Positions 1-8,514 of a stretch of DNA of 64,000 nt are shown here, piece after piece. The DNA is from Zoogloea sp. (GTDB lineage: Bacteria; Pseudomonadota; Gammaproteobacteria; Burkholderiales; Rhodocyclaceae). The DNA lies in NCBI RefSeq assembly GCF_023150065.1, contig NZ_JAKLLN010000014.1:62001-126000 (forward strand), in the 5' to 3' direction. Position numbers and translations under genes: made by a program. A model generated the notes under the pieces. It saw only the letters and a list, made by a program, of their open reading frames with translations. It did not search any database and was not told the DNA's origin. How positions within the stretch are numbered: the stretch's first letter is position 1; every line of letters starts with the position of its first letter.

Positions 1-471
1 GAGGGTGCCGCCGGCCACGGAGAGGTAGTCGATCCACAGCAGGTCGCGCCCGCTGCCGTCCTGCCCGCCCAGTACGGCGACGATCAGGAGCAGGGTGTTG
101 CGCGCCGGCAGGGCCCAGGTGAGGGTCGTGTGGCCCTCTGCCCCGCCGCAGCCACAGTCGATCTCGGTGTGGCCGCGCAGCAGGTTGGCGATGACGCCGG
201 CGGTGGCCACACCCAGCACGGCCAGGGCCATCAGCAGGCCGGCGGTGCGGGTGGTGTCGAACAGCAGGGCGACACCGGCCAGGGCTTCCAGCACCGGAAA
301 GGCCCGGGCGAACAGGGGCACGAGGGCCTCGGGCAGCAGGCGGTAGATGTCCACCGAGGCCTCGAACACCGCCAGGTCGCGCAGCTTCTGCCAGGCGCCG
401 GTGAGCAGCACCACGGCCAGGGCCGCGCCACAGGCCCGTGCCAGCACGGGGTCAAGGGCAAGGGTGTCCAT
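1..471 (-). CDS. mauE: MauE-type membrane protein of amine dehydrogenase maturation, partial (C-terminus off the left edge)
   Basis: Read on the minus strand from ATG at 471, this begins MDTLALDPVLARACGAALAV and runs off the window after 157 codons. It is hydrophobic, with about four membrane segments, and carries the DCGCGG cysteine motif near residues 105-110 that is typical of MauE (DoxX-like fold). MauE is required, with MauD, for folding and disulfide formation of the small subunit of methylamine or aromatic amine dehydrogenase in the periplasm. The start overlaps the stop of the upstream heavy-chain gene (ATGA), so the two are translationally coupled. Family order predicts mauD and the small subunit mauA just beyond the left edge. 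Confidence 0.85.
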   Translation of the reverse strand, partial: MDTLALDPVLARACGAALAVVLLTGAWQKLRDLAVFEASVDIYRLLPEALVPLFARAFPVLEALAGVALLFDTTRTAGLLMALAVLGVATAGVIANLLRGHTEIDCGCGGAEGHTTLTWALPARNTLLLIVAVLGGQDGSGRDLLWIDYLSVAGGTL

Positions 472-1625
472 CAGTGCAGCTCCATCTGGGTGGGCGTCTC
501 GCCAACGCCTTCCATGCGCTTGCTCAAAGTCAGCTTGCGGCTGGCGTCGAACACGGCGATGGCGGCCTTGACCCCGTCGTAGGCAAACAGCCGCGGGCGC
601 TCGCCCTGGCTGACGGCCAGCGCGATGGCGTCGTTGCCGGGCGTGCGGGCAATGCGCTTCTTGCTCGCCAGATCGACGGTCCAGATCTCCTTGGCCGGCG
701 TCTTGTGGCTGCCTTCCTTGCCCTTGTCGTGCATGCCGACATAGAGGCGGCCGCTGGCGTTGTGCTGGGCGAACACCTGATAGCCGCCCGGGCGCCAGCC
801 CTGCTTGCGGTCGGCGGCGCCGAGCACGGACCACGGGGCGTCGTAGCTGGCCACCTCGCCCCCCACGTGGGCGGTGTGGATCTCGCCGTGGAAGGACACG
901 AAGCGGTAGGTGTCGCCGTCCTGCTCGCTGTGGATGAAGATCGGGTCCTTGTCCGGATCGAAGAAGCGGGCGCTACGCTTCTGGGTGCGCACCTGGCCAG
1001 CATCGTCGAGGCTGACCGTCAGCAGGGTGCCGTCGCCGCACACGGTGGAGAAGCGCCCGCCCACGCTGGCCGCCGGCAGGATGGCCCAGCAGCCGGGGGT
1101 GGCCACCTCATTCACCGCTTTGCGGGTCTTCAGGTCGATGATGCCGACCGAGGTGGCCGGGGTGGCGTACTGCACGAAAAGCCAGCGCCCGTCGGCGGAG
1201 GGGCGGATGGTGCCCTTGTAGTGGAGGGACTGGGCGTGACGCGGCGGGATCTCGATCTCACCGGTGAGGGCCAGGGTCTGGGCGTCGTGCACATCCACCA
1301 CGTCGGTACGCACGCCATGGCTGAGGCGCGAGTAGTAGGTGGTGGCGACGAAGATCTCCTTGCGGTCCGCCGACAGGGCGGCCTGCCCGGCCAGGCCGGT
1401 GGCGATGACGCCCTCGTAGCGCAGCTTCTCGCCATCGATGACGTGCAGGCGTCCATCCACGATGTGCCCGATGGCCACATCGTGCAGGTAGATCCGGTAG
1501 GGGTTGGGGGGCGGCAGCTTGCCGGTGGTGATCGATTCCGTGGGCAGCTCCGCCATGGCGCCGGCACTGGCGCCCAGTGCCAGGGCTGTGCTCAGCAGGC
1601 TTCCCGCAAAGGCTTTTCGCAGCAC
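471..1625 (-). CDS. mauB: Amine dehydrogenase heavy (large) subunit, MauB/AauB family
   Basis: A 384-residue protein with a clear signal peptide (MLRKAFAGSLLSTALALGASAGAMA). Recognisable family segments include RIYLHDVAIGHIVDGRLHVID, TTYYSRLSHGVRTDVVDV, CWAILP and GGYQVFAQHNASGRLYVGMH. The family folds as a seven-bladed propeller and pairs with the tryptophan-tryptophylquinone small subunit in the periplasm, oxidising primary amines and passing electrons to a blue copper protein or cytochrome c. Methylamine and aralkylamine (AauB) versions cannot be separated by eye. The divergent EutR-like regulator gives a slight lean to a larger amine. It is the first gene of the operon, followed by mauE. 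Confidence 0.85.
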   Translation of the reverse strand: MLRKAFAGSLLSTALALGASAGAMAELPTESITTGKLPPPNPYRIYLHDVAIGHIVDGRLHVIDGEKLRYEGVIATGLAGQAALSADRKEIFVATTYYSRLSHGVRTDVVDVHDAQTLALTGEIEIPPRHAQSLHYKGTIRPSADGRWLFVQYATPATSVGIIDLKTRKAVNEVATPGCWAILPAASVGGRFSTVCGDGTLLTVSLDDAGQVRTQKRSARFFDPDKDPIFIHSEQDGDTYRFVSFHGEIHTAHVGGEVASYDAPWSVLGAADRKQGWRPGGYQVFAQHNASGRLYVGMHDKGKEGSHKTPAKEIWTVDLASKKRIARTPGNDAIALAVSQGERPRLFAYDGVKAAIAVFDASRKLTLSKRMEGVGETPTQMELH

Positions 1626-1979
1626 GTTTTCCTCCTTGTTGCCGCGGTGCCCGGTACGGTCTTTCTCTCTGCCGGGGCACCTGTTCGTCTGTCCCCCGGT
1701 GTGCTTCCGATACCGGGGTCTGCCTCAGGCCGGAAGGGCTTTCCGGTCTGCGGTCGAACAGATCTTGAGCGCGACAGGCGACCGGGCGTTATCCGAGATC
1801 GGCAATGCCAAACTGGTGCAAGTGCCTGTCCAAAAAGGGGATTTTTGTGTGCAGCGCACCATTTTCGGGCGCCTGACGGAAAGTCATGCAAGTCCCTTGC
1901 GCAAACCGGGGAATTGGTATTACTTTGGATATAAAGCGCCGGGCTACAGGCGCATGAACACACACAGAGAACACACACC
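1626..1979. promoter_or_regulatory. Divergent intergenic region between the amine dehydrogenase operon and its AraC regulator
   Basis: 354 bases without a convincing ORF, between two divergently read genes, so both promoters must lie here. An AT-rich patch (TATTACTTTGGATATAAAG, 1918-1936) sits about 45 bases before the regulator start and is the likely sigma-70 promoter of that gene. The 1800-1900 stretch has no obvious -24/-12 element. Confidence 0.5.
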
Positions 1980-3002
1980 ATGACCTTTTCAGCCCGGCAG
2001 GACGGCCCGATCGAGAGCGAGCATTTCTCCTTCGCCGCCGCCTCGAGCGACGATGCCCACGACCACGCACGCAGCCTGCAGCACTGGAAGCAGGACTACG
2101 AACAGCTCTCCCCCGGGCGCTTCAGCGGGCACATCGAAGAGGTGTGGTTCGGCAACATCCAGATCTTCCGGGAGCGCACCAACCAGATCGTCCACGAGGC
2201 CGGATTTCCCTGGGAAGGCTCGCGTACCTTCGGAATTCCGCTGGAAGCGGAAGGTGAGGGCTGGTACTGCGGCGAGGTCTTCGACCGCAACTCGATGCTG
2301 ACGCTGAAGGGCGGAGACAACCTGGATTTCCGCACCCCGCGGCTGCTCGACATCATTGCCGTGACCGCCGACACCGCCACCTTCAACGACTACTCCCGGC
2401 GCATCGAGGGCCGCGACATCGAAGCCGAAATCGGCAAGCAGCGGATCATCCAGGGCTCACCGGCGAAAGCCGGCGAGCTGCGTTCCTTCCTTCTGACGGT
2501 GCTCAACACGGTAAAAAGCACGCCGCACGTTCTTGAACACGCGGCGATGCGCAAGGCACTGGAACAGGCGGTGTACGGAAGCCTGATAGCCGCAATCGGC
2601 AACGGCAACGATGCGGTGCGCCCCCAGCACACCAGCCAGGCCCGCCGCCAGATCGTCGATCGGGCCCGCGAATACATGCGCACCCACATCGACGAACCCA
2701 TCACGGTGGCCGATCTGTGCGCCGAACTGGACGTTTCCCGGCGCACCCTGCAGTACAGCTTCCAGGATGTGCTCGAACTCAACCCGGTGAGCTTCCTGCG
2801 CGCCATGCGCCTCAACGGCGTGCGCCGGGCCCTGCGCAAGGCCGACGGGGTACATGAATCGGTGGCCGACGTGGCTGCCCGCTGGGGCTTCTGGCACCTG
2901 TCCCACTTCGCCGCCGACTACAAGGCCATGTTCGGCGAGCTGCCCTCCGAGACCCTGCGCAACGGCAACCTGCGGCGCCTCGCGCCCCCCACCGGCAGCT
3001 GA
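1980..3002 (+). CDS. AraC-family regulator resembling EutR
   Basis: A 340-residue regulator. Residues about 225-330 form an AraC double helix-turn-helix (REYMRTHIDEPITVADLCAE, SRRTLQYSFQ, VAARWGFWHLSHFAADYKAMFGELPSETL). The N-terminal part (HARSLQHWKQDYEQLSPGRF, then a segment reading EVWFGNIQIFRERTNQ) matches the layout of EutR, the ethanolamine-responsive activator. It is divergent from the mauB operon and is the obvious candidate to activate it when an amine is present; that role is inferred. A strong terminator follows directly. Confidence 0.85.
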   Translation: MTFSARQDGPIESEHFSFAAASSDDAHDHARSLQHWKQDYEQLSPGRFSGHIEEVWFGNIQIFRERTNQIVHEAGFPWEGSRTFGIPLEAEGEGWYCGEVFDRNSMLTLKGGDNLDFRTPRLLDIIAVTADTATFNDYSRRIEGRDIEAEIGKQRIIQGSPAKAGELRSFLLTVLNTVKSTPHVLEHAAMRKALEQAVYGSLIAAIGNGNDAVRPQHTSQARRQIVDRAREYMRTHIDEPITVADLCAELDVSRRTLQYSFQDVLELNPVSFLRAMRLNGVRRALRKADGVHESVADVAARWGFWHLSHFAADYKAMFGELPSETLRNGNLRRLAPPTGS

Positions 3003-3020
3003 TTCCCCCCGCCCCCGCTC

Positions 3021-3060
3021 AAAAAGCACACAGCCCTCCGAAGAGGGCTGTGTGCTTTTT
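3021..3060. terminator. Bidirectional rho-independent terminator
   Basis: A perfect 18-base stem with a CGAA loop: AAAAAGCACACAGCCCTC, then its complement ending in CTTTTT. The A-run on one side and T-run on the other let it stop both the AraC gene from the left and the sigma-54 regulator gene from the right. Confidence 0.92.
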
Positions 3061-3083
3061 ACTTCACCCGCGTCCAGCGGCGC

Positions 3084-5126
3084 TCAGAAGCGGCCCAGCT
3101 TGCGGTACAGGGTATTGCGGCTGATGCCCAGGCGCCGCGCGGCCGACGAGATGTTGCCGTTTTCGGCTTCCAGGGTGCGCTGGATCATGTCGCGCTCGAT
3201 TTCCTCCAGCCGCCCCATGCCGGCGGCGGCGACACTGCGGGCAGGCGCTGCAGCATCGGCCGACAGGGGCGCACGACCCGCCGGCTGCAGGGTACAGGGC
3301 TGGGCGATCTCGCCGATCTCCTCGAAGATGTCGTCCGGCAGGTGCCAGGTTTCGATGGACTCCTCGTCGTCATCGAGCAGCGCGATGGCCACCTTGATGA
3401 CGTTGTTGAGCTGACGGATGTTGCCCGGCCAGCGGTAGCTGAGGAAGGCCTCCATGACCTTGTGGGACACCTGCACCTTGCGGTCCGGGCCGGCCTCCTC
3501 ACGGAGCAGCTTGTCGATCAGGCTGTCGATGTCGCTGCGCTCGCGCAGGGACGGCAGGTTGATGCACAGGCCGTTGAGGCGGTAGTACAGATCCTCCCGG
3601 AACCCGCCGCGGGCCACCTCCTCCTTGAGCCGCCGGTGGGTGGCGCAGACCAGGGTGATATCCACCGGAATGCTCTTGTTGGTGCCCAAGGGGGTCACGC
3701 AGCGCTCCTGCAGCACCCGCAGCAGGCGGGCCTGCAGGGACAGGGGCATGTCGCCGATTTCATCCAGGAACAGGGTGCCACCATGGGCCTGCTGGATCTT
3801 GCCCACGGCGCCCTCCTTGCGCGCGCCGGTGAAGGCGCCGCCGGAGTAGCCGAACAGCTCGGACTCGATCAGGGTTTCCGGGATGGCCGCACAGTTGAGG
3901 GCCACGAAGGGGCCGCTGGCCCGCGGGCCGCTGTTGTGGAAGGCCTTGGCGAACATTTCCTTGCCGGCACCGGATTCGCCCTGGATGAGGATGGGGATGT
4001 CACGACCGAGGATGCGGGTGCCCTTGTCGATGGCCGCCTGCAGGCGCTCGTCGCCGGTGGACAGGGATTGCAGGGTCAGGCGCGGCTTGGCGCCAACGGA
4101 CGCAGCAGCCGGCACCACGGGCTCCTGGCGCCCGCGACTGGCCATGCGCTCGCCCTTCGCATCCACCAGCACCGGCGCATTGGCCGACAGGGAGCCGAAA
4201 TTGCCACGCAGGCGGGCATAGAAGCGCTCGCCGTTACGACCCGAAATGGCAATCAGCGACGAGGGATCACGCCGCGCCCGGTCGATCAGGGTGCCCAGGG
4301 GCACGTCGAAAAGCATGTTGTAGTGGCGCCGGGGCAGATCCTCGCGGCGCATGCCGAGCAGTTCCAGCGCCGCCTGATCGGCCCCCAGCAGGTCGCCGTC
4401 GGGGCTGATTGCCAGCAGGGCCTCGCACAGGCTGCCCACGTGATCGGGGCGGGAGTGGAAGCTCAGCAGGCCCTGGTGGGCAAACTCGGATTCAAAGAGA
4501 CGTTTTTCGATGATTCGTGAGGACATCTTGACCAGGCCGAGGGAGTGACGCTGAAAGGCGCGGTAGTCACTGGAGATGTCCAGAACTCCCATCAGGCGGC
4601 CCTGGGCATCCTGGATGGGTGAAGCGCTGCAGGTGAGGAAGGCGTTGCCTTCGAAGAAATGCTCCGATCCGAACACATTGACGGCGCCCCGTTCGGCCAG
4701 GGCCGTACCGATGGCATTGGTGCCCCGTTCAAATTCGTGCCAGCTGGCGCCAGGATGCAGGGCCACCTGTTCGGCCCGGCTCAGAAAGTCGGCGTCGCCG
4801 TAGCTCTGCAGCACCATGCCGCGGGCGTCGGCCAGGATCACCATGCTGTGGGAGTTGCGGATCTGCTCGAAGAGATGTTCGAGCACCGGTTGGGCGTGGG
4901 AAATCAGGGTGCGGTTGCGCTCCCGTGCTTCGGCGACTCCGCGCACGTTGGGCTCGCCAACCTCGACCCGGGCCGGGTCCAGCCCGGCCTGGCGGCACCG
5001 CTCCCAGGAACGCAGCACGTTCTGGTCGAGCAGGGCCTCCGGGAGTTCGCCCCGGCCAAAGTACAGCGAGCGCGCTTCCTGGAGGCTCACGGCACGAGCC
5101 TCGACGCTGAAAGGAACCTGCATCAT
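3084..5126 (-). CDS. Sigma-54-dependent activator, AcoR type
   Basis: A 680-residue enhancer-binding protein. Residues 60-220 form a GAF-like sensory domain (GASWHEFERGTNAIGTAL) and 230-320 a PAS-like region. The AAA+ domain has Walker A GESGAGKE at 383-390, the sigma-54 contact loop GAFTGA at 430-435 and Walker B TLFLDEIGD. A Fis-type helix-turn-helix closes the C-terminus (ISSAARRLGISRNTLYRKLG). The start follows GGAGGAGGAG; the second ATG at 5123 is equally possible. It is divergent from the cytochrome c550 operon, which has a consensus sigma-54 promoter, so that operon is its likely target. AcoR relatives respond to alcohols, acetoin or related compounds; the ligand here is unknown. Confidence 0.92.
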   Translation of the reverse strand: MMQVPFSVEARAVSLQEARSLYFGRGELPEALLDQNVLRSWERCRQAGLDPARVEVGEPNVRGVAEARERNRTLISHAQPVLEHLFEQIRNSHSMVILADARGMVLQSYGDADFLSRAEQVALHPGASWHEFERGTNAIGTALAERGAVNVFGSEHFFEGNAFLTCSASPIQDAQGRLMGVLDISSDYRAFQRHSLGLVKMSSRIIEKRLFESEFAHQGLLSFHSRPDHVGSLCEALLAISPDGDLLGADQAALELLGMRREDLPRRHYNMLFDVPLGTLIDRARRDPSSLIAISGRNGERFYARLRGNFGSLSANAPVLVDAKGERMASRGRQEPVVPAAASVGAKPRLTLQSLSTGDERLQAAIDKGTRILGRDIPILIQGESGAGKEMFAKAFHNSGPRASGPFVALNCAAIPETLIESELFGYSGGAFTGARKEGAVGKIQQAHGGTLFLDEIGDMPLSLQARLLRVLQERCVTPLGTNKSIPVDITLVCATHRRLKEEVARGGFREDLYYRLNGLCINLPSLRERSDIDSLIDKLLREEAGPDRKVQVSHKVMEAFLSYRWPGNIRQLNNVIKVAIALLDDDEESIETWHLPDDIFEEIGEIAQPCTLQPAGRAPLSADAAAPARSVAAAGMGRLEEIERDMIQRTLEAENGNISSAARRLGISRNTLYRKLGRF

Positions 5127-5180
5127 CTCCTCCTCCGCTGATGCGGATTGTCACCGGCCCGGAGGCCGATTTTATCGGTG

Positions 5181-5197
5181 TGTTCCAAAATGTAGCA
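5181..5197. promoter_or_regulatory. Candidate upstream activating sequence for the sigma-54 regulator
   Basis: TGTTCCA-AAA-TGTAGCA is an inverted repeat of the form TGYTMCA-N3-TGKARCA, about 150 bases upstream of the -24 element of the c550 operon. The same format recurs at 7707-7723 (TGCTCCA-CTC-TGGAGCA). Distance and symmetry fit an enhancer site. Which of the two AcoR-like proteins binds it is inferred. Confidence 0.55.
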
Positions 5198-5340
5198 GGT
5201 GGGTCACATTTCAACAATGCGACTGCTCCACTACGACTCCTTTACAGCAAGTGTCGGGCCAGCTTATTGCACCATAAGAAAAACTGAAAAAGGGCGGCCC
5301 CATCAATGCCCTTCATCGCCCCCCTGCCCGACCCTCCGAA

Positions 5341-5357
5341 TTGGCACGCCCCTTGCT
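5341..5357 (+). promoter_or_regulatory. Sigma-54 (-24/-12) promoter
   Basis: TTGGCACGCCCCTTGCT matches the RpoN consensus TGGCACG-N4-TTGCW exactly, with the required 10-base spacing between GG and GC. It lies about 75 bases before the cytochrome c550 start and reads into the c550/substrate-binding/propeller operon. Confidence 0.92.
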
Positions 5358-5433
5358 GAATGGACAAGCACACGGTGGCCTGCCAACCCGCGGCCCACTC
5401 GATGAATTCCAATCATGACCAAAGGTGATCCAG

Positions 5434-5862
5434 GTGACTGTTCGCAACTCTTCCCTTCTCCGTGCCCTTTCCGCCGCCGCCCTGACCCTGGCCACGAGCC
5501 TCGCCCTCGCCCACGGTGACGTGGTACCCCAGGCCGTCGACACCTCTTCCCTCACGCAGGTCGGCAAGGACTGGCTGACCAAGAACCCCTATCTGGGCAA
5601 CAAGGAAGCGATCCGCATCGGCGACTCCGCCTTCAACCAGAACTGCGCCCGCTGCCACGGCCTCGGCGCCGTCTCCGGCGGCATCGCCCCCGACCTGCGC
5701 TACCTGCCCGCCGGCCAGGAGGGTGACGAGATCTTCATGCAGCGCATCCGCAAGGGTGCCACCCGCGACGGCCGTGTGTATATGCCCCCGTTCGAAGGCA
5801 TCCTGAGCCAGGAAGCCATGTGGACCATCCGCGCCTGGCTGGAGACCGTCCGTGAAGACTGA
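5434..5862 (+). CDS. pedF: Cytochrome c-550, PedF/ExaB type
   Basis: A 142-residue secreted cytochrome. The GTG at 5434 is chosen because AAAGGTGA (5421-5428) sits 5 bases upstream; an in-frame GTG at 5425 is the alternative. A signal peptide ends near LATSLALA. One haem site, CARCH, follows the IGDSAFNQN segment, with a likely distal Met in VYMPPF. In PQQ alcohol dehydrogenase systems this cytochrome takes electrons from the dehydrogenase in the periplasm. It is first in a three-gene operon behind a sigma-54 promoter. A paralogue lies at 16222-16698, with which it shares VDTSSL, NPY-GN and AFNQ-C-RCHG. Confidence 0.9.
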   Translation: MTVRNSSLLRALSAAALTLATSLALAHGDVVPQAVDTSSLTQVGKDWLTKNPYLGNKEAIRIGDSAFNQNCARCHGLGAVSGGIAPDLRYLPAGQEGDEIFMQRIRKGATRDGRVYMPPFEGILSQEAMWTIRAWLETVRED

Positions 5863-6697
5863 TCGTCGCAGCTTCCTGCTTGCCGCCGGCGCCATGGCGC
5901 TGGCAGGCAGCCTGCCCGCCCGGGCCGACAGCCTGGAGGACATCCGCAAGCGCGGCAGCCTCCGGGTTGCCGTGTACAACAACTTCCCGCCCTACTCCCA
6001 CCAGGGCAAGGGCATCGACGTGGAGCTCGCCGAGGCCCTCGGCAAGCAGCTCGGGATCGCCGTCCAGATCGCCGGCTACAACGCCGACGAGGACATGGAC
6101 GACGACCTCCGCAACATGGTCTGGAAGGGGCATTACCTGGGCACCCAGCCTTCCGACGTAATGATGCACGTGCCGGTGGACTCCTACCTGCAGGGCAAGA
6201 ACGACAAGGTGAAGATCTTCGGACCCTACCACCTGGAATCCATCGCCGTCGCCCGCCTGCAGCGCATCAACCCGATCCGCGGCTCGGCCGCCAACGCGCT
6301 GGAAGTGTTCACCCGCGAGAAGATCGGCGTCGAAGGCCGGACCCTGGCCGACGGCTTCCTGCTGGGCGCCCTCAACGGCCGCCTGCGCGACAACGTGGTG
6401 CACTTTGCCAACGTGGCTGCGGCAGTGGACAAGCTGAAAGCCGGCGAACTGGCCGCCGTGATGGGCTCGCGCTCGGAGATCGAGGCTGCGATGGGCAAGG
6501 ATGGCCGCTTCGTGATCGAAGCCGTGCAGATGCCCGAGCTGAAGTTCAACCACTGGCCCCTGGGCATGGCGGTGAAGGCCGACGAGAACGCCCTCGCCGA
6601 GGCCCTGGCCGGCGCCCTCAAGGAACTGCAGAAGAACGGCACGGTCGCAGCCATCTTCGCCCGCAACGGCATCACCTACCTGGCCCCGACCCTCTGA
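5852..6697 (+). CDS. Periplasmic substrate-binding-like protein of quinoprotein dehydrogenase clusters
   Basis: A 281-residue protein starting at GTG 5852, inside the end of the cytochrome gene (11-base overlap), so it is translationally coupled. The N-terminus DRRSFLLAAGAMALAG is a probable twin-arginine signal. The rest is a type-3 solute-binding fold (RKRGSLRVAVYNNFPPYSHQGKGIDVELAEALGKQLG is the usual opening). Such proteins (MoxJ/XoxJ-like, PedG-like) accompany PQQ dehydrogenases without an ABC transporter and are thought to help assemble or activate the enzyme rather than import a solute. No permease or ATPase gene is adjacent, which supports that role. Confidence 0.82.
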   Translation: MKTDRRSFLLAAGAMALAGSLPARADSLEDIRKRGSLRVAVYNNFPPYSHQGKGIDVELAEALGKQLGIAVQIAGYNADEDMDDDLRNMVWKGHYLGTQPSDVMMHVPVDSYLQGKNDKVKIFGPYHLESIAVARLQRINPIRGSAANALEVFTREKIGVEGRTLADGFLLGALNGRLRDNVVHFANVAAAVDKLKAGELAAVMGSRSEIEAAMGKDGRFVIEAVQMPELKFNHWPLGMAVKADENALAEALAGALKELQKNGTVAAIFARNGITYLAPTL

Positions 6698-6701
6698 CCC
6701 C

Positions 6702-7646
6702 ATGCGCCCAAGCCCTCTCCTGCTCCCGGCCCTGCTCGCCGGCCTGATCCTGCCCGCCGGCGTGCTGGCTGCGCCGTTCGCCTACGTCCCCAACGAAAAA
6801 TCCGCTTCGGTATCGGTGATCGACACCGCCACCGACACCGTGGTGCGCACCCTGCCGGGCGGCAAGCGCCCCCGCGGCATCGCCACGGACGGCAAGCATC
6901 TGTACATCAGCGAAGCCCCCAGCAACAGCCTGGTGGTGGTCGATATCGACAGGGCCAGGCAGGTGAAGAGCATCCGCCTGGGCGAGTCGCCGGAGGGGGT
7001 CAGCGTATCCGCCGACCACCGCCTGATCGCCGCGGCAGTAGAGGAATCCAACAGCGTGGTGGTGCTGGATGCGCGCAAGCGCAAGCCCCTCGCCGAGATC
7101 AAGGTGGAAGGGGAAAACCCCGAGCACGCGGTGTTCAGCCCCGACGGCCGCTGGCTGCTGGTCAGTGCCGAGAATGCCGAGCAGGTGGACCTGATCGACG
7201 TGAAGGCACGCCGCCAGGTGGGCAGCATCCCGGTCGGCAAACGCCCCCGCGGCATCGGTTTCACCCCGGACGGCAAGCGCGCCTACGTGGCCTGCGAGCT
7301 GGCCAGCACGGTGTACGCCATCGACATGGAGAGCCGCAAGGTGATCGCCGAGATCAAGGCCGGCACCTTCTCCAACGGCGTGACCATGGCACCGGACGGC
7401 AGCCGGGCCTATGTTTCCAATGGCAAGGACGGCACGGTGAGCGTCATCCGCACCGCCGACAACCAGATCGAGGCCACCATCCCGGTGGGCAAGCGTCCCT
7501 GGAACATGGCCATCACCCCGGACGGCAACAAGCTCTACGTGGCCAACGGACGATCGAACAGCGTTTCGGTCATCGACACACGCCGTCTCGAGGTGGTTTC
7601 CGAAGTTCCGGTCGGCGAATTGCCCTGGGGAGTGGTCATAAACTGA
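6702..7646 (+). CDS. PQQ-catabolism-associated beta-propeller protein
   Basis: A 314-residue secreted protein (signal MRPSPLLLPALLAGLILPAG...LA). It has seven YVTN-like repeats of about 42 residues, seen as recurring VIDTATDTVVRTLPGGKRPRG, VIRTADNQIEATIPVGKRPWN and VIDTRRLEVVSEVPVGELPWG. It matches the propeller family repeatedly found beside PQQ alcohol dehydrogenase genes. Its exact role is unknown; an accessory or electron-transfer scaffold function in the periplasm is inferred. It starts 4 bases after the substrate-binding-like gene and ends the sigma-54 operon. Confidence 0.85.
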   Translation: MRPSPLLLPALLAGLILPAGVLAAPFAYVPNEKSASVSVIDTATDTVVRTLPGGKRPRGIATDGKHLYISEAPSNSLVVVDIDRARQVKSIRLGESPEGVSVSADHRLIAAAVEESNSVVVLDARKRKPLAEIKVEGENPEHAVFSPDGRWLLVSAENAEQVDLIDVKARRQVGSIPVGKRPRGIGFTPDGKRAYVACELASTVYAIDMESRKVIAEIKAGTFSNGVTMAPDGSRAYVSNGKDGTVSVIRTADNQIEATIPVGKRPWNMAITPDGNKLYVANGRSNSVSVIDTRRLEVVSEVPVGELPWGVVIN

Positions 7647-7697
7647 TCCTGCCGGTACAGCGCAAGCGACCGACTTCTGCACACCCCTGCGCAACGA

Positions 7698-7723
7698 TGG
7701 AGCAATTGCTCCACTCTGGAGCA
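7698..7723. promoter_or_regulatory. Palindromic half-site array, candidate sigma-54 enhancer
   Basis: Three copies of a 7-base half-site lie in alternating orientation: TGGAGCA (7698-7704), TGCTCCA (7707-7713) and TGGAGCA (7717-7723). TGCTCCA-CTC-TGGAGCA has the same format as the 5181 site. It sits between two convergent genes, an odd place for an enhancer. Confidence 0.45.
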
Positions 7724-7730
7724 GCAATAC

Positions 7731-7755
7731 AAAAAGGCCCTCACGGGCCTTTTTG
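7731..7755. terminator. Bidirectional rho-independent terminator
   Basis: AAAAAGGCCC-TCAC-GGGCCTTTTT is a 10-base perfect stem with a 4-base loop and flanking A and T runs. It lies between the convergent propeller gene and the small cytochrome gene, and serves both. Confidence 0.9.
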
Positions 7756-7772
7756 CTTATCCGGAGACGGGA

Positions 7773-8087
7773 TTACAGCTTGAGGATCCACTCCACCGCC
7801 GCCTTCAGATCCGCATCGCTGATCTTGTCGGCCCCATGCGGAGGCATCGGGATCTGACCCCAGTGGCCGCTGCCGCCATTGCGGATCTTGGCACTCAGCA
7901 CGGCCACGGCATCGCCCTGCCCCTTGTACTTGGCCGCCACGTCCTTGTAAGCCGGACCGACACGCTTCTGATCGACGGCGTGACAGGCCACGCAGCGTGC
8001 CTTCTTGATGATTTCCTCCGACGCCATGACCGGCGATGCGGCGGCAAGACCCAGCGCGACAGCGCAAACCAGCGGGACAACTTTCAT
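7773..8087 (-). CDS. Small class I cytochrome c (c-551/c-552 type)
   Basis: A 104-residue precursor starting MKVVPLVCAVALGLAAASPVMA, with one haem motif CVACH and distal Met in IPMPPHG. About 82 mature residues is the usual size for a periplasmic cytochrome c-551/552 electron shuttle. GGAGGA precedes the ATG at 8087, which settles the start over upstream in-frame ATGs. It sits among the alcohol oxidation genes on its own transcript and probably relays electrons to a terminal oxidase. Confidence 0.88.
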   Translation of the reverse strand: MKVVPLVCAVALGLAAASPVMASEEIIKKARCVACHAVDQKRVGPAYKDVAAKYKGQGDAVAVLSAKIRNGGSGHWGQIPMPPHGADKISDADLKAAVEWILKL

Positions 8088-8514
8088 GAATGTGCTCCTC
8101 CGAATTCTGGATTGATTTTGATCAGCGAGGGCGGGCCGGACAGTCCGGGAGAAAAAACCGGACGGCACGAAGCCGCCCGAAAACCGCCTTGCACCCAGCT
8201 ATCAGCAAAAAGTGTGCGGACCCCGGGAAAAGCAAAAAACCCCTTTCCTGACAACAACTTGGACAATATCGCAGACATCAGGGATGTGCACCTTCCGTGC
8301 TCAGGCCTTGCACACCTGCTCCATAGCGTTACGCCGACAATGAACACCTGCGGCCCCGCATGCCCGCCCGACGGCACGGACCGCCGTGGCGTCGATATGA
8401 CAAGGGCCCGTGCAAGCCCTGTACTGACGGGAGCTCCAGGCTGGGCGCGGCCCCGCACATGCATATTTACAAAGCCCCTCACGCCACGGGCATGTTTCGT
8501 GCTGTTAAACCGGC
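8088..8514. other. 427-base intergenic region with divergent promoters
   Basis: No convincing ORF. It separates the small cytochrome gene (minus) from the second AcoR-like gene (plus) and must hold both promoters. A single TGCTCCA half-site occurs near 8318 without its inverted partner. No sequence fitting TGGCACG-N4-TTGC was found on either strand, so control by sigma-54 is not supported here. Confidence 0.6.

Noticed and set aside
5852-6697. Amino-acid ABC transporter binding protein
   Set aside because: No permease or ATPase gene nearby; its place between a c550 and a PQQ-associated propeller fits the quinoprotein accessory family.
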